Assembly (NCBI RefSeq): GCF_017115045.1
Contig: NZ_JABXKK010000098.1
Coordinates: 244,070 to 308,069, forward strand
DNA length: 64,000 nt
Direction: 5' to 3'
From: Nostoc sp. NMS8
GTDB taxonomy: Bacteria; Cyanobacteriota; Cyanobacteriia; Cyanobacteriales; Nostocaceae
The translations under genes were made by a program, and so were the position numbers. Each line of letters begins with the position of its first letter. The first letter of the stretch is position 1. Shown here piece after piece: positions 7,396 through 14,791 of the stretch. The notes under the pieces are model-generated. The model had not been told where the DNA came from. It did not search any database and saw only the letters and a list, made by a program, of their open reading frames with translations.

Positions 7396-10011
7396 ATGAG
7401 TATTCAATTTAAAAACACGAGATATTTACCAGATGGCTCTCAGGGTAGAATCGAGACTGTTTCTGAGTGGCAGGTGTGGAGTTGCAAAAATAAAAACTGG
7501 TCAGAAGCACCTGTTGTTGTTAGCCGCAATATATTACTTGCAGGACTTCACCCTAAATTAGAATTTTGTATTGGGGAAATTGAGAAAACCGAAACTAACC
7601 CGCGATCGCTAGACTCATTCAAGCCAAAGGGATATGAGGCTGCTTTCTTTTTGGATATGGCAAGTGGTTCTAGGAATCACGGCAGATTTACGTTTACTAA
7701 TAAACAGACTGTAGGTAAGAAATATTACGGCGAGGCAGCCAAAGACCAATGGAAACGCATTATCTATGGATCAATTCTGCACACTGGCTGTAAGAAAATG
7801 GTCTATCAACAAATGAGATTCATCGTCGTTGATGATGAAGCTAAAGATGATGATGGCAATTTCTTGGATGACCAAGTAAACAATATTCACTGGGAAAGTG
7901 GTGATTCTCATGCCAAAGCTAGTAAACGTCTGATGCAACTTTTGGGCTTACCTGCTGACCCAGATGGTGATAACAACTATGTAGATGAAGGTAGACCCCT
8001 ACAGTTTCGCGCTGCTCTCTGGGGTGAGTGGATTGGCAAGGGTACAGTTGCCTACAACCCCAAGCTTGATAGTTTTGGTGCTGATTTAGTAATCCCACTA
8101 TCTTCACTCAAGGGCAATAAACCGACACTGGGCAACCATGAAGGCAAGATTCTCATGGGTTTGGTGTTTGAAGCAGAAGAACGCCGCGCCAAACCAGGAT
8201 GGATGTTGTTTCAGTGGTTTGATTTTGAAACTTTACAAAAAGACAAGATTATTAGTCGGCTAGAAGAAAAGTGCGATCGCCTATCCAAAGCCTACAACAG
8301 CATCACTGACTTAGCCGAAATTCTGAGAATCGACCAGTCTGAAGCTGAAGCCGAACTTGAAGATGGGTCTGACAAGCTTCAATCGGAAGCTGAGTATGAG
8401 AACACAATGATCCGCATCATCCAGGCAGATAAACAAGGAATCTTACTGCTGCACCCCTATGTTGTGCGGCGGGTGAAAGAGCGTATGCAAGCTGTCTGGT
8501 TGAATTTAGCTAAGGCCGCAGGTGTGCGGTTCTATTCACTTATGGCACAACCTGACGAGTTGCTAGCTCACTACCATATTGTTTTACCTGATGGACGAAT
8601 TAAAGGACGAAAGGTATTTTGCGCTCCAGACTTTGAAGAGGGCGAGTACATAGTTTTCTGCAATCCTATGCGGCACTGGGGCGATTGTCAGCTGTGGGAG
8701 AACCTTCATGAAGGAACTTACATCAACAGCACCGGTATTATGGCTGCACCCCGTTTACTTCTTCTAAACCTGGGGCGCGATACTGATGGGGATTTTATTC
8801 AACTCGTTAGGAGTAGTGCGTACCCAAATATGAGGGAGGCGATCGCTAACTTTGATGAACCTCCAGCAACGAAGAAATTTCCTAAAATGGCACTGACTGG
8901 CAACTTACAACAAATTGCCATCAACTCAATGAACGACTTAACGGGGATTGTTGCCTCGCTGTTGGCAAGGGCGCGTTCTGGCGGTTGTGAGCAAATCGTT
9001 TTAAACATTCCTGCTGGGGGTGAACAGAAACAAGATGAGGAAATGCGGATTATCGATTTTCTCTCTCAGCAAGTGCAAATCGCGGTTGACTCTCTCAAGA
9101 GTGCTTACCCCAATAACATCAATGGCTTAGATGCTGTTAAAGCGTTTCTGAATGAACAAGGCGCTGAGTCTCCTTGGCTAAAAGACTTCAAAGAACCAGC
9201 CTGTTACCGTGACCGTCCTTGTGCAGTAAAAGCAGATGCTCTTGATACCGTATCCCGCATAGTTCAAACAGTTAATTCAAAATGGAAAGCACCAGACCTC
9301 CGGCTTGATTCCTCACCTAGAACTTACGAAAAGGTTTTGTTCAATGATGTAAGTTATGCACCGGAACAACTAGCGATCGCTATTTCTCACCGGGACACCT
9401 ACCGAGATGCAATGCGAAAAGCTATTGAATGGAAAGAAGGCAATGATGGGTCTACTAGATTAATTCGGGAAACTGCGGAGGCAACAAAGGCCAGTAAGCA
9501 AAACATTCTGGAAACTGCCAAACCTGACGGCACTTTTTACGAAGCGATGTCTTGGGTTAGTGCCTACTGGACAGTGGCACATCAGGCGGAAACTGGCGAT
9601 GCTGGATTAGTGTTTATGATCTTCGCTGACGAAATTGTGGAAAAGCTCAAGAACTCTAAAACAGAGGAAGCCAAGGTTATTATTTGCTACGCAGTTCAGC
9701 ACGGTTCTTGGTCAGCACCACAAAAAAACCCTTGGAAAGGGCAAGAGGTAATGGTTCGTGCTTACATTCGTGAAGTTTCTAGCAAGCAATATCTAGCCCT
9801 TGAGATGAAATGGGAGGGTGCAAAAACTCAAACCGGCTGGTTTCACTTAGGAAATATTGGTGAAAAATATCGTCCCTATATGCTCCCAGGAATTACTAAA
9901 ACCATGAAGATTTACTCAACTAGATTCAAGGATTCTAAAACAACTGAAGTTACACTTTTTGATCCAAACATGACCGAAGAAGAAATCAAAGACTATCTTT
10001 TCTTCAAATAG
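7396..10011 (+). CDS. Single-chain double-psi beta-barrel RNA polymerase-like protein (YonO/QDE-1 type, candidate)
   Basis: An 871-residue protein. The segment NLGRDTDGDFIQLV carries D462-T-D464-G-D466, the DxDGD metal-binding signature of the catalytic double-psi beta-barrel in RNA polymerase beta-prime, eukaryotic QDE-1-type RNA-dependent polymerases and phage YonO. About 50 residues before it, EEGEYIVFCNPMRHWGDCQLW fits the 'GE-V-xRNP-HPGD' strand that precedes the motif in that family. An earlier block, QFRAALWGEWIGKGTV (K215), is compatible with the first barrel and its 'KG' lysine. The two blocks are about 250 residues apart, as in two-barrel enzymes. The family assignment rests on these motifs only; DNA or RNA template use is unknown. 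It is co-transcribed with the upstream membrane protein. Confidence 0.6.
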   Translation: MSIQFKNTRYLPDGSQGRIETVSEWQVWSCKNKNWSEAPVVVSRNILLAGLHPKLEFCIGEIEKTETNPRSLDSFKPKGYEAAFFLDMASGSRNHGRFTFTNKQTVGKKYYGEAAKDQWKRIIYGSILHTGCKKMVYQQMRFIVVDDEAKDDDGNFLDDQVNNIHWESGDSHAKASKRLMQLLGLPADPDGDNNYVDEGRPLQFRAALWGEWIGKGTVAYNPKLDSFGADLVIPLSSLKGNKPTLGNHEGKILMGLVFEAEERRAKPGWMLFQWFDFETLQKDKIISRLEEKCDRLSKAYNSITDLAEILRIDQSEAEAELEDGSDKLQSEAEYENTMIRIIQADKQGILLLHPYVVRRVKERMQAVWLNLAKAAGVRFYSLMAQPDELLAHYHIVLPDGRIKGRKVFCAPDFEEGEYIVFCNPMRHWGDCQLWENLHEGTYINSTGIMAAPRLLLLNLGRDTDGDFIQLVRSSAYPNMREAIANFDEPPATKKFPKMALTGNLQQIAINSMNDLTGIVASLLARARSGGCEQIVLNIPAGGEQKQDEEMRIIDFLSQQVQIAVDSLKSAYPNNINGLDAVKAFLNEQGAESPWLKDFKEPACYRDRPCAVKADALDTVSRIVQTVNSKWKAPDLRLDSSPRTYEKVLFNDVSYAPEQLAIAISHRDTYRDAMRKAIEWKEGNDGSTRLIRETAEATKASKQNILETAKPDGTFYEAMSWVSAYWTVAHQAETGDAGLVFMIFADEIVEKLKNSKTEEAKVIICYAVQHGSWSAPQKNPWKGQEVMVRAYIREVSSKQYLALEMKWEGAKTQTGWFHLGNIGEKYRPYMLPGITKTMKIYSTRFKDSKTTEVTLFDPNMTEEEIKDYLFFK

Positions 10012-10059
10012 CTATAATTAGCTATAATCATGGGAAGGTTTTGCGTTTGTTTTCTAATT

Positions 10060-10593
10060 ATGAACTCCCACTTATCTGAATACATTCAGTCTTCAACTGG
10101 TTACAACAAGACAACTGTTGATAGCATTCTTGAGTCTTTCATTAATTTTGTACAAGTCTCACTTCGTAAAGGGGAAAGTGTCAAACTAGAAAAATTCGGG
10201 GTTTTTTCTCACAAAGATTTGCCCGAACGTGACGGCAGAAATCCCAAAACAGGAGAAGCAATTAAAATTTCTGCCAGACGGAAGGCAGTGTTTAAATTTG
10301 CTAATACATTTTCGATTGAACCTGACCCTGCTGTTTCACAGTCTGTATTGCCAGTTGAGCAAAATAAAACTGAAGTTTCTAAAGTCCCCCCACCAATTCC
10401 ACTAGAGCTACTAGCAAGTGGTACTGAAAACTTGTGGCATATACAAATTAATGGTCAACCTGTTGAAGTACCTGAGTCTCAACTTGTTGCCAAGGGGTTA
10501 ACCGAAACAACTCCGTTATGGAGTGAGCGCACTGGTTGGAAACTTGCTCAAGACATCCCTGAACTAGGTTACTTGTTTAAAAAAGCTGCTTAG
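10060..10593 (+). CDS. HU/IHF-family DNA-binding protein fused to a GYF_2 (DUF4339) domain
   Basis: The start is MNSHLSEY at 10,060; an upstream in-frame ATG would add a Cys-rich leader with no family support. Residues 1-90 are HU-like (YNKTTVDSILESFINFVQ...LEKFGVFSHKDLPERDGRNPKTGEAIKI, then ARRKAVFKFA), including the beta-arm GRNPKTGE motif. After a proline-rich linker (VPPPIPLELL) comes a GYF_2-type module, LWHIQINGQPVEVPESQLVAKG...PLWSERTGWKLAQDIPEL. The GYF_2 half suggests a protein-protein contact, perhaps bridging bent DNA to another element protein. A terminator follows. Confidence 0.75.
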   Translation: MNSHLSEYIQSSTGYNKTTVDSILESFINFVQVSLRKGESVKLEKFGVFSHKDLPERDGRNPKTGEAIKISARRKAVFKFANTFSIEPDPAVSQSVLPVEQNKTEVSKVPPPIPLELLASGTENLWHIQINGQPVEVPESQLVAKGLTETTPLWSERTGWKLAQDIPELGYLFKKAA

Positions 10594-10614
10594 TTGTTTG
10601 ATGCAGAAAAAATG

Positions 10615-10641
10615 AACCCTCCAGTCACATTAAGGAGGGTT
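10615..10641 (+). terminator. Rho-independent terminator after HU-GYF gene
   Basis: AACCCTCC (10,615-10,622) and GGAGGGTT (10,634-10,641) form a perfect 8-bp stem, followed by ATATTTT. Confidence 0.7.
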
Positions 10642-10689
10642 ATATTTTGGGCATTAATTTGTAGAAAAAGAATTAAAAATAAAAAAATA

Positions 10690-10712
10690 CCCTGAACCAA
10701 ATTAGTCCAGGG
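10690..10712 (-). terminator. Terminator for the reverse gene at 10,748
   Basis: On the minus strand, CCCTG...CAGGG (10,690-10,712) is followed directly by GTATTTTTTT, a typical stem plus U-run. Together with the forward terminator at 10,615 it insulates two convergent units. Confidence 0.7.
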
Positions 10713-10747
10713 CTATAGATGGAAATGGGCTGTCAAACTAGATGCAA

Positions 10748-11245
10748 TTAGGTCTGAATTAACAGAGTCTGTGCGTAAACAGTTTCGCTACCTACTGTTC
10801 CGGTGATAAACAAACCAACGGGAGCATCGCTTGGGCTGTCAACGTACCATATTTTTGCATCTGTTAGTTGCTTGAATACTTCATACAATTGCACGTAGTA
10901 CTCAACTGCTTCAGCTTCGCTAGCTAGGCTTTCTAAAGTTGCAGTTCCAGCATCAACCATATCACTCTGATTTTTGAGTTCTGCGATCGCATTATTGGCA
11001 AGTGGCACAAACACTTCGTCCAACGTCTTACTAGTGATAATGCGATCCTTGGGAATGCTATTAGAAGTTGCACCAGCCTTAATGCGTAAACTTCTATCCA
11101 AAGACAAGAGTTTGTCACTGTCAATAACTGCTTTTGTTCGTCCAGGCTTTAGCGGTGAGTCACTTTCCGATTGGCCCCAAAAGTTATAATCTTTCAGGAC
11201 TGCATTTAATGTTTTAACTGCCAAACTTGCGGTTTCAAAAGCCAT
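10748..11245 (-). CDS. Hypothetical protein; C-terminus weakly like NuiA nuclease inhibitors (165 aa)
   Basis: A 165-residue soluble protein without cysteine. The C-terminal 60 residues (YYVQLYEVFKQLTDAKIWY, then PVGLFITGTVGS, ending LLIQT) follow the pattern of the NuiA/nuclease A inhibitor family in cyanobacteria (K-LTD-KVYRV...V-I-G-T-DG), but the resemblance is weak and partly from memory. Upstream is DNA ligase (about 100 bp gap); downstream is its own terminator. Alternatively it is simply an unknown structural or regulatory protein of the element. Confidence 0.5.
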   Translation of the reverse strand: MAFETASLAVKTLNAVLKDYNFWGQSESDSPLKPGRTKAVIDSDKLLSLDRSLRIKAGATSNSIPKDRIITSKTLDEVFVPLANNAIAELKNQSDMVDAGTATLESLASEAEAVEYYVQLYEVFKQLTDAKIWYVDSPSDAPVGLFITGTVGSETVYAQTLLIQT

Positions 11246-11346
11246 TTTGTCTCCTGATTTGTAGGTAGGCTTTAACTTTTAATACTGCCTAGTTTAGCAA
11301 AAGTAGTACAAACTAACTATATTTTAAATATTTTTTTCATCCTGAA

Positions 11347-12198
11347 TTAATCTTGAATGATTCGAGAAAATACCGGATGTCTCAAGCTTTTTATAGAACT
11401 ACTAGAACTATTAGTGATGCCCATATAAATTACCTCAATCTTAGTTCCAGTATATTTGGATTGATTAGCCCAAATATCTAATCTTTCTGCATCACTAAAT
11501 CCCGTTCCAACTTTGGATTTTACTGTGACTTCACCTGCTTTACCTTCAACAGAAAGTTTCCCCAAACTTTTGGAATATTTGCCAGTACCTTTGTGAAAGT
11601 CCGTGACAATAAACGTGCCCTTCTCAAAGTTTTTGACTTTCAGTAGGTGTTGCGATCGCCCCTGGTAATAGGCTACGTCTGGATGCCTTAGCATCGTTCC
11701 TTCATCGGAAGCACCAGAATCTTTATTAAGTTGGTTTTGAGTTTGCACAATCACCGGATTAGTTTCGATAACTGTGTACGGCACTGCTACGACTGCCGAT
11801 TGACCACCAGGAATTATTTCTTGAATTTTACTAACCATTGCCTCTGTATTCGCCCAGGTGGTGTTGTCTTTCCACAGACCGAATACATGGAACTGAACAC
11901 GCTGTTTTTGGGTAATGTCATAGCCTTTGCGATCGCGGACTATTCCTGATATGACATCAAATTTTTCATCAGTAATGTAAAGCTCTCCGTCAATAACATA
12001 ACCAGCTTGTGCTATCTGGGCGCAGACATTCTCGATATGTTCAAGACCAACATATTTTGTTTTTAACGTCCGGCTTATTAATCCCTGACCGGGAATATAT
12101 AACCCTCGAACCCCATCCAGTTTTGGGGTTGAAAACCAATTGTTAACACTATAGTTTTTAGTCGGGCTATAAGTATTTGCAAGTTGACAACTAAACAT
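11347..12198 (-). CDS. Minimal ATP-dependent DNA ligase
   Basis: A 283-residue protein with the nucleotidyltransferase motifs in order: motif I KLDGVRG with K26 as the likely adenylated lysine, GLISRT (motif Ia region), VIDGELYI (III), DEGTMLRHPD (IV) and LLKVK (V). A short C-terminal OB-like part follows (FIVTDFHKGTGKYSKSLGKL...KVGTGF, then IEVIYMGIT). Length and composition match phage-type minimal ligases rather than the NAD-dependent LigA. It would seal nicks during replication or recombination of the element. It is the last gene but one in the reverse direction, downstream of the terminator at 12,241. Confidence 0.85.
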   Translation of the reverse strand: MFSCQLANTYSPTKNYSVNNWFSTPKLDGVRGLYIPGQGLISRTLKTKYVGLEHIENVCAQIAQAGYVIDGELYITDEKFDVISGIVRDRKGYDITQKQRVQFHVFGLWKDNTTWANTEAMVSKIQEIIPGGQSAVVAVPYTVIETNPVIVQTQNQLNKDSGASDEGTMLRHPDVAYYQGRSQHLLKVKNFEKGTFIVTDFHKGTGKYSKSLGKLSVEGKAGEVTVKSKVGTGFSDAERLDIWANQSKYTGTKIEVIYMGITNSSSSSIKSLRHPVFSRIIQD

Positions 12199-12240
12199 AG
12201 ATGGTATAGTACAGATGTTCTATACTAACTTAAAAAAATC

Positions 12241-12260
12241 CCTCGCTGATTTCAACGAGG
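12241..12260 (-). terminator. Terminator of the Ycf46/Ycf35-like operon
   Basis: On the minus strand, CCTCG TTGAAATCAG CGAGG is followed by GATTTTTTTAAG. It lies 20-40 bp past the DUF1257 stop, so the reverse operon that starts with the AAA ATPase ends here. Confidence 0.7.
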
Positions 12261-12282
12261 AATTAATTTTCAATTGCCTTAA

Positions 12283-12696
12283 CTAAGCCCATTTACTAGC
12301 GGTGACTATCATTTCACTATTTGATTCTGTCTGAGATTCAATATCAAAACCTTGGGCAATTAGGGCAGCGATCGCGTTCTCTTTCGCGTACCAAGGAGTT
12401 AGAGTTTCTATGAATTTCTGGGCATCACGCTTTGAACCATCACGGGTTAGAAACTGAAACTCTCCAGAATCACTAAGTTTAAATCCAAAATCGTAACCTC
12501 CTTGATAGTTTTGCACTCGTCTAATAACAAGTTCTGCTATCTTGCTATTCCCAAAAGGATCGTGAATATCAGTGTTATGCTCCAGTTTTGCTCCTTGGAG
12601 AATGCCGTTAAGTCCATCGTCAATCATTTCAATTAAAACTTTCTCCAGAACTTGCGGGTTTTTGATAGTGGTTCTGATATGGGTTAGGTGAGACAT
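12283..12696 (-). CDS. DUF1257 (Ycf35-like) protein
   Basis: A 137-residue protein starting MSHLTHIRTTIKNPQVLEKVL, the typical Ycf35 opening (MSHFT-I-T-I-D). It continues with IAELVIRRVQNYQGGYDFGFKLS and a C-terminal helix plus FDIESQTES...IVTASKW, both matching the family. Ycf35 is a conserved plastid and cyanobacterial protein of unresolved function. Here it is the last gene of the reverse operon, overlapping the preceding small zinc protein by 68 bp. Its location on a mobile element with DUF2997 and a Ycf46-like ATPase suggests these proteins work as a module. Confidence 0.8.
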   Translation of the reverse strand: MSHLTHIRTTIKNPQVLEKVLIEMIDDGLNGILQGAKLEHNTDIHDPFGNSKIAELVIRRVQNYQGGYDFGFKLSDSGEFQFLTRDGSKRDAQKFIETLTPWYAKENAIAALIAQGFDIESQTESNSEMIVTASKWA

Positions 12697-12856
12697 TATT
12701 CTGCTCCGGTAAAATTGATGGAATTGGCCGGGTAAAAGGTGTTGTAATTTCAGAAATTGGTTTTTGGAAGTAACGGACAGCTTCTATTACCTTGCGATTA
12801 CATTGGGGGCAAAGAAGCTTTCCATCAAAAGGAATAGTGTTAATACATTTCATCAT
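12629..12856 (-). CDS. Small CxxC protein (about 75 aa)
   Basis: The start is placed at the tandem ATG ATG at 12,851-12,856 (MMKCINTIPFDGKLLCPQCNRKVIEA), which overlaps the end of the upstream zinc-ribbon gene. It shows one cysteine in MKCI and one CPQC pair, and a proline-rich C-terminal tail (FTRPIPSILPEQNN). It overlaps both neighbours, consistent with the compact organisation of this operon. No family is recognised. It could be a half-ribbon needing a partner for metal binding. Confidence 0.45.
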   Translation of the reverse strand: MMKCINTIPFDGKLLCPQCNRKVIEAVRYFQKPISEITTPFTRPIPSILPEQNNVSPNPYQNHYQKPASSGESFN

Positions 12857-13175
12857 CCTCATCTTCATAAGGAATCCCACAACAAGGGCAACAAATAGGC
12901 AAGTTTCCAGGATTGATATCTGGGTCAGACTCTATTTGATGTTCTCGCTCCTCGTCCGAAAGGCTGTACCAATCAGAGAAATCAGCACCGCAGTGGTAGC
13001 AATAGTAATTTTCAGAACTATTTGAATTAAGTTGCTCGTTAATTATTTCTAGGGATTGCTCCAGTCGCCCTAGTTCTGATGGGTTTTCAAGATAGTTTAC
13101 CAATCCTGTTAAAAACGCAGAGTATTCATGGCTTGATAGTGGTTCAGAAAACTCTAAATGTTCTGGTTCTGCCAT
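12840..13175 (-). CDS. Zinc-ribbon protein (111 aa)
   Basis: A 111-residue acidic protein (MAEPEHLEFSEPLSS...) with a C-terminal metal-binding region, YYCYHCGADFSDWYSLS...ICCPCCGIPYEDEDDE. This is two CxxC pairs about 37 residues apart, as in zinc ribbons. The N-terminal half is helical. It overlaps DUF2997 upstream by about 20 bp and the small CxxC gene downstream by 17 bp. Chromosomal Ycf35/DUF2997 clusters, as I recall them, carry a ferredoxin at a comparable place; this protein is not a 2Fe-2S ferredoxin. Confidence 0.6.
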   Translation of the reverse strand: MAEPEHLEFSEPLSSHEYSAFLTGLVNYLENPSELGRLEQSLEIINEQLNSNSSENYYCYHCGADFSDWYSLSDEEREHQIESDPDINPGNLPICCPCCGIPYEDEDDEMY

Positions 13176-13366
13176 AGGTTCTCATCCTCCTGATTTTCGA
13201 TTGGTTGCTGATTATATTCAGGTAGAAGTTCTTGCGATCGCACCTCACCCAATGCCTTCTCTAACCCGGCAGTGAGTTCTGTACAACTATTACCAACTCC
13301 ATTAATCACGCGCTCGGTGATAGTACCGTCTTTGGCGATTGTTATTTGAATTTGTCGATATTGCAT
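13154..13366 (-). CDS. DUF2997 protein (70 aa)
   Basis: The start is the ATG at 13,366, preceded by AGGAG at a good distance; a longer frame to 13,420 is not supported. The sequence MQYRQIQITIAKDGTITERVINGVGNSCTEL...LEKALGEV matches DUF2997: a beta-hairpin (I-I-DG-I-E-V-G) and a conserved Cys in 'G-SC-E-T--LE--LG'. DUF2997 genes usually neighbour DUF1257/ycf35, as here. The molecular role is unknown. It overlaps the upstream gene by 65 bp. Confidence 0.75.
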   Translation of the reverse strand: MQYRQIQITIAKDGTITERVINGVGNSCTELTAGLEKALGEVRSQELLPEYNQQPIENQEDENLWQNQNI

Positions 13367-13721
13367 TAATTTTCTCCTGTTCAGATATTCTCTTTCTGGC
13401 TGTGGCAAAGATATTGCCAACTTTAAAGTCTTTTTGGAATCTCAGCCTATCGTAGGTTCCTTGAGGTAGAATTTTTAATTTTTCAAGAAATTCACAGCAA
13501 GGCTTGAAACCAAGATTGTATTTAATTGCTATTTCTGCAATATTAACTGCTGTAAATTTATGATAATTTTCGACAATAGCAGTTGCATCTGTCTTAATTT
13601 GTCCAGATAAACTCTCAAAAACCAGTCGAGAAAACCTCATATATTCTTTTCCCCTGGAAGTTTTCAGGCTTTGAGTCAAAGTTAGTTGATGTTCGGTTAA
13701 ATGTTGTTTAAATTGATTCAT
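13302..13721 (-). CDS. Hypothetical basic protein (139 aa)
   Basis: The start is MNQFKQHL at 13,721. The product is basic and helical, with a central segment reading like a helix-turn-helix (AVNIAEIAIKYNLGFKPCCEFLEKLKIL), where 'IAEIA-KY-L-----C-FL--L-IL' is typical of a winged-helix recognition region. The C-terminal tail is rich in Arg and Asn (SNNNRQRRYYHRARD). It may be a DNA-binding regulator of the operon; this is inference from the pattern. It overlaps the DUF2997 start. Confidence 0.5.
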   Translation of the reverse strand: MNQFKQHLTEHQLTLTQSLKTSRGKEYMRFSRLVFESLSGQIKTDATAIVENYHKFTAVNIAEIAIKYNLGFKPCCEFLEKLKILPQGTYDRLRFQKDFKVGNIFATARKRISEQEKINAISTNSNNNRQRRYYHRARD

Positions 13722-13795
13722 GTTGAAAGGTGGGAGCGACCCACCAATCACGCTAATTACTTAAAATTGAATATGTCCAAGTTTTAGACGAAGCA

Positions 13796-14014
13796 TTACT
13801 CACTGGATTTTTGTTGATATTGAATTGAGATAATCGCCTCGTAAATCTCAAACAATGCTTCAATTGCATCACCCAAAACTAAATCATTAGATGTAGTGAA
13901 ATATTCACTTTGTTCTAATTTTTGGTATTCTGGTAACGCTGACAGCAGCTTGAGATTTTCCTCGCTACCTCGAATAATTGCTTTTATTTGCTCAACTGTT
14001 ATAGTTTTAGTCAT
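13796..14014 (-). CDS. Hypothetical protein (72 aa)
   Basis: A 72-residue acidic, helical protein (MTKTITVEQIKAIIRGSEENLKLLSALPEYQ...) without cysteines or membrane segments. It sits between DUF6876 and the basic 139-aa gene in the same direction with gaps of 25-75 bp. No family is recognised. Confidence 0.5.
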   Translation of the reverse strand: MTKTITVEQIKAIIRGSEENLKLLSALPEYQKLEQSEYFTTSNDLVLGDAIEALFEIYEAIISIQYQQKSSE

Positions 14015-14041
14015 GGCTTTACCTGATGTTTTTGAGAAGCA

Positions 14042-14443
14042 TTAATGTTCACTAGGCAACAGCAAAATTTTGTTCTCTAGATAGAGCTTGATTATTTTCA
14101 GTGGAAAGTCAGTCAATATAATTTCCTGCCTAACTAATGGCTTAATTCCTGCATTTGGAGTATCTTCCCAGCAAGTTAAAACAGCGTCTTTTTCTGGTTT
14201 TGGCTTGATAAATTCATGATCTTTACCAACGATTAACAACCAGAGTTGAAAATCGTAACTTTGGAGCTTTCTTTGGTGAGAGATAATAGCATCAATTAGC
14301 CAGTATGCTTGCGCCTCTTCTGCAAGGAACTTAACTCCATCAGTAAAACGAAACCCTAGTAAGTGTTTGTAATAGCTTTCAGTTCCCGTAAATTGCTGTA
14401 GCTCCTGTTCAAGTTTCTGCGCTAATTCTTCTTGAGCTTGCAT
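14042..14443 (-). CDS. DUF6876 family protein (133 aa)
   Basis: A 133-residue protein with the hallmarks I associate with DUF6876: QFTGTESYYKHLLGFRFTDGVKFLAEEAQAYWLIDAIISHQ, YDFQLWLL, and a C-terminal ILTDFPLKIIKLYLENKILLLPSE. This family is frequent on plasmids and phages and has no established function. The gene lies 28 bp before the next reverse gene and about 40 bp after the zinc protein. Confidence 0.75.
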   Translation of the reverse strand: MQAQEELAQKLEQELQQFTGTESYYKHLLGFRFTDGVKFLAEEAQAYWLIDAIISHQRKLQSYDFQLWLLIVGKDHEFIKPKPEKDAVLTCWEDTPNAGIKPLVRQEIILTDFPLKIIKLYLENKILLLPSEH

Positions 14444-14485
14444 GATAAATCCTCAATCATCAAATTCAAAAAGCGACAGCATTAG

Positions 14486-14791
14486 TTACAAATATTCTGT
14501 AAAATAATCACCACCATCCTCTTCAGAATCGTCTAAATCTTCTCTAACTTCTGCCTCACAATTTTCACAGACTCCCTCTATGCCACCATAAATCACAGCA
14601 AATTCAAATGTTTCAACACCACCCCAAAACTGACCACATAGGTAACAAAAACCATGTTCATGAGCGTGTTTAGTGCAGTAATATTCAGGATTTACTGTCA
14701 CCTCCGATTCAGTTGGGTAAAAACATTCTGTAACGTTTGTGCTTTCACAACCTAGATGTTGACATTTACTCATTTCAACTGGATTATTCAT
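14486..14791 (-). CDS. Cysteine-rich zinc-binding protein (101 aa)
   Basis: The start is placed at MNNPVEMSKCQ (14,791), giving an ATGAATAA overlap with the AAA gene stop; a longer frame would run inside that gene. It contains CQHLGCESTNVTEC, YYCTKHAHEHGFCYLCG and VCENCEAEV, enough Cys/His for two zinc sites, and an acidic C-terminus (DLDDSEEDGGDYF). The role is unknown. The coupling to the AAA ATPase suggests they act together. Confidence 0.6.
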   Translation of the reverse strand: MNNPVEMSKCQHLGCESTNVTECFYPTESEVTVNPEYYCTKHAHEHGFCYLCGQFWGGVETFEFAVIYGGIEGVCENCEAEVREDLDDSEEDGGDYFTEYL

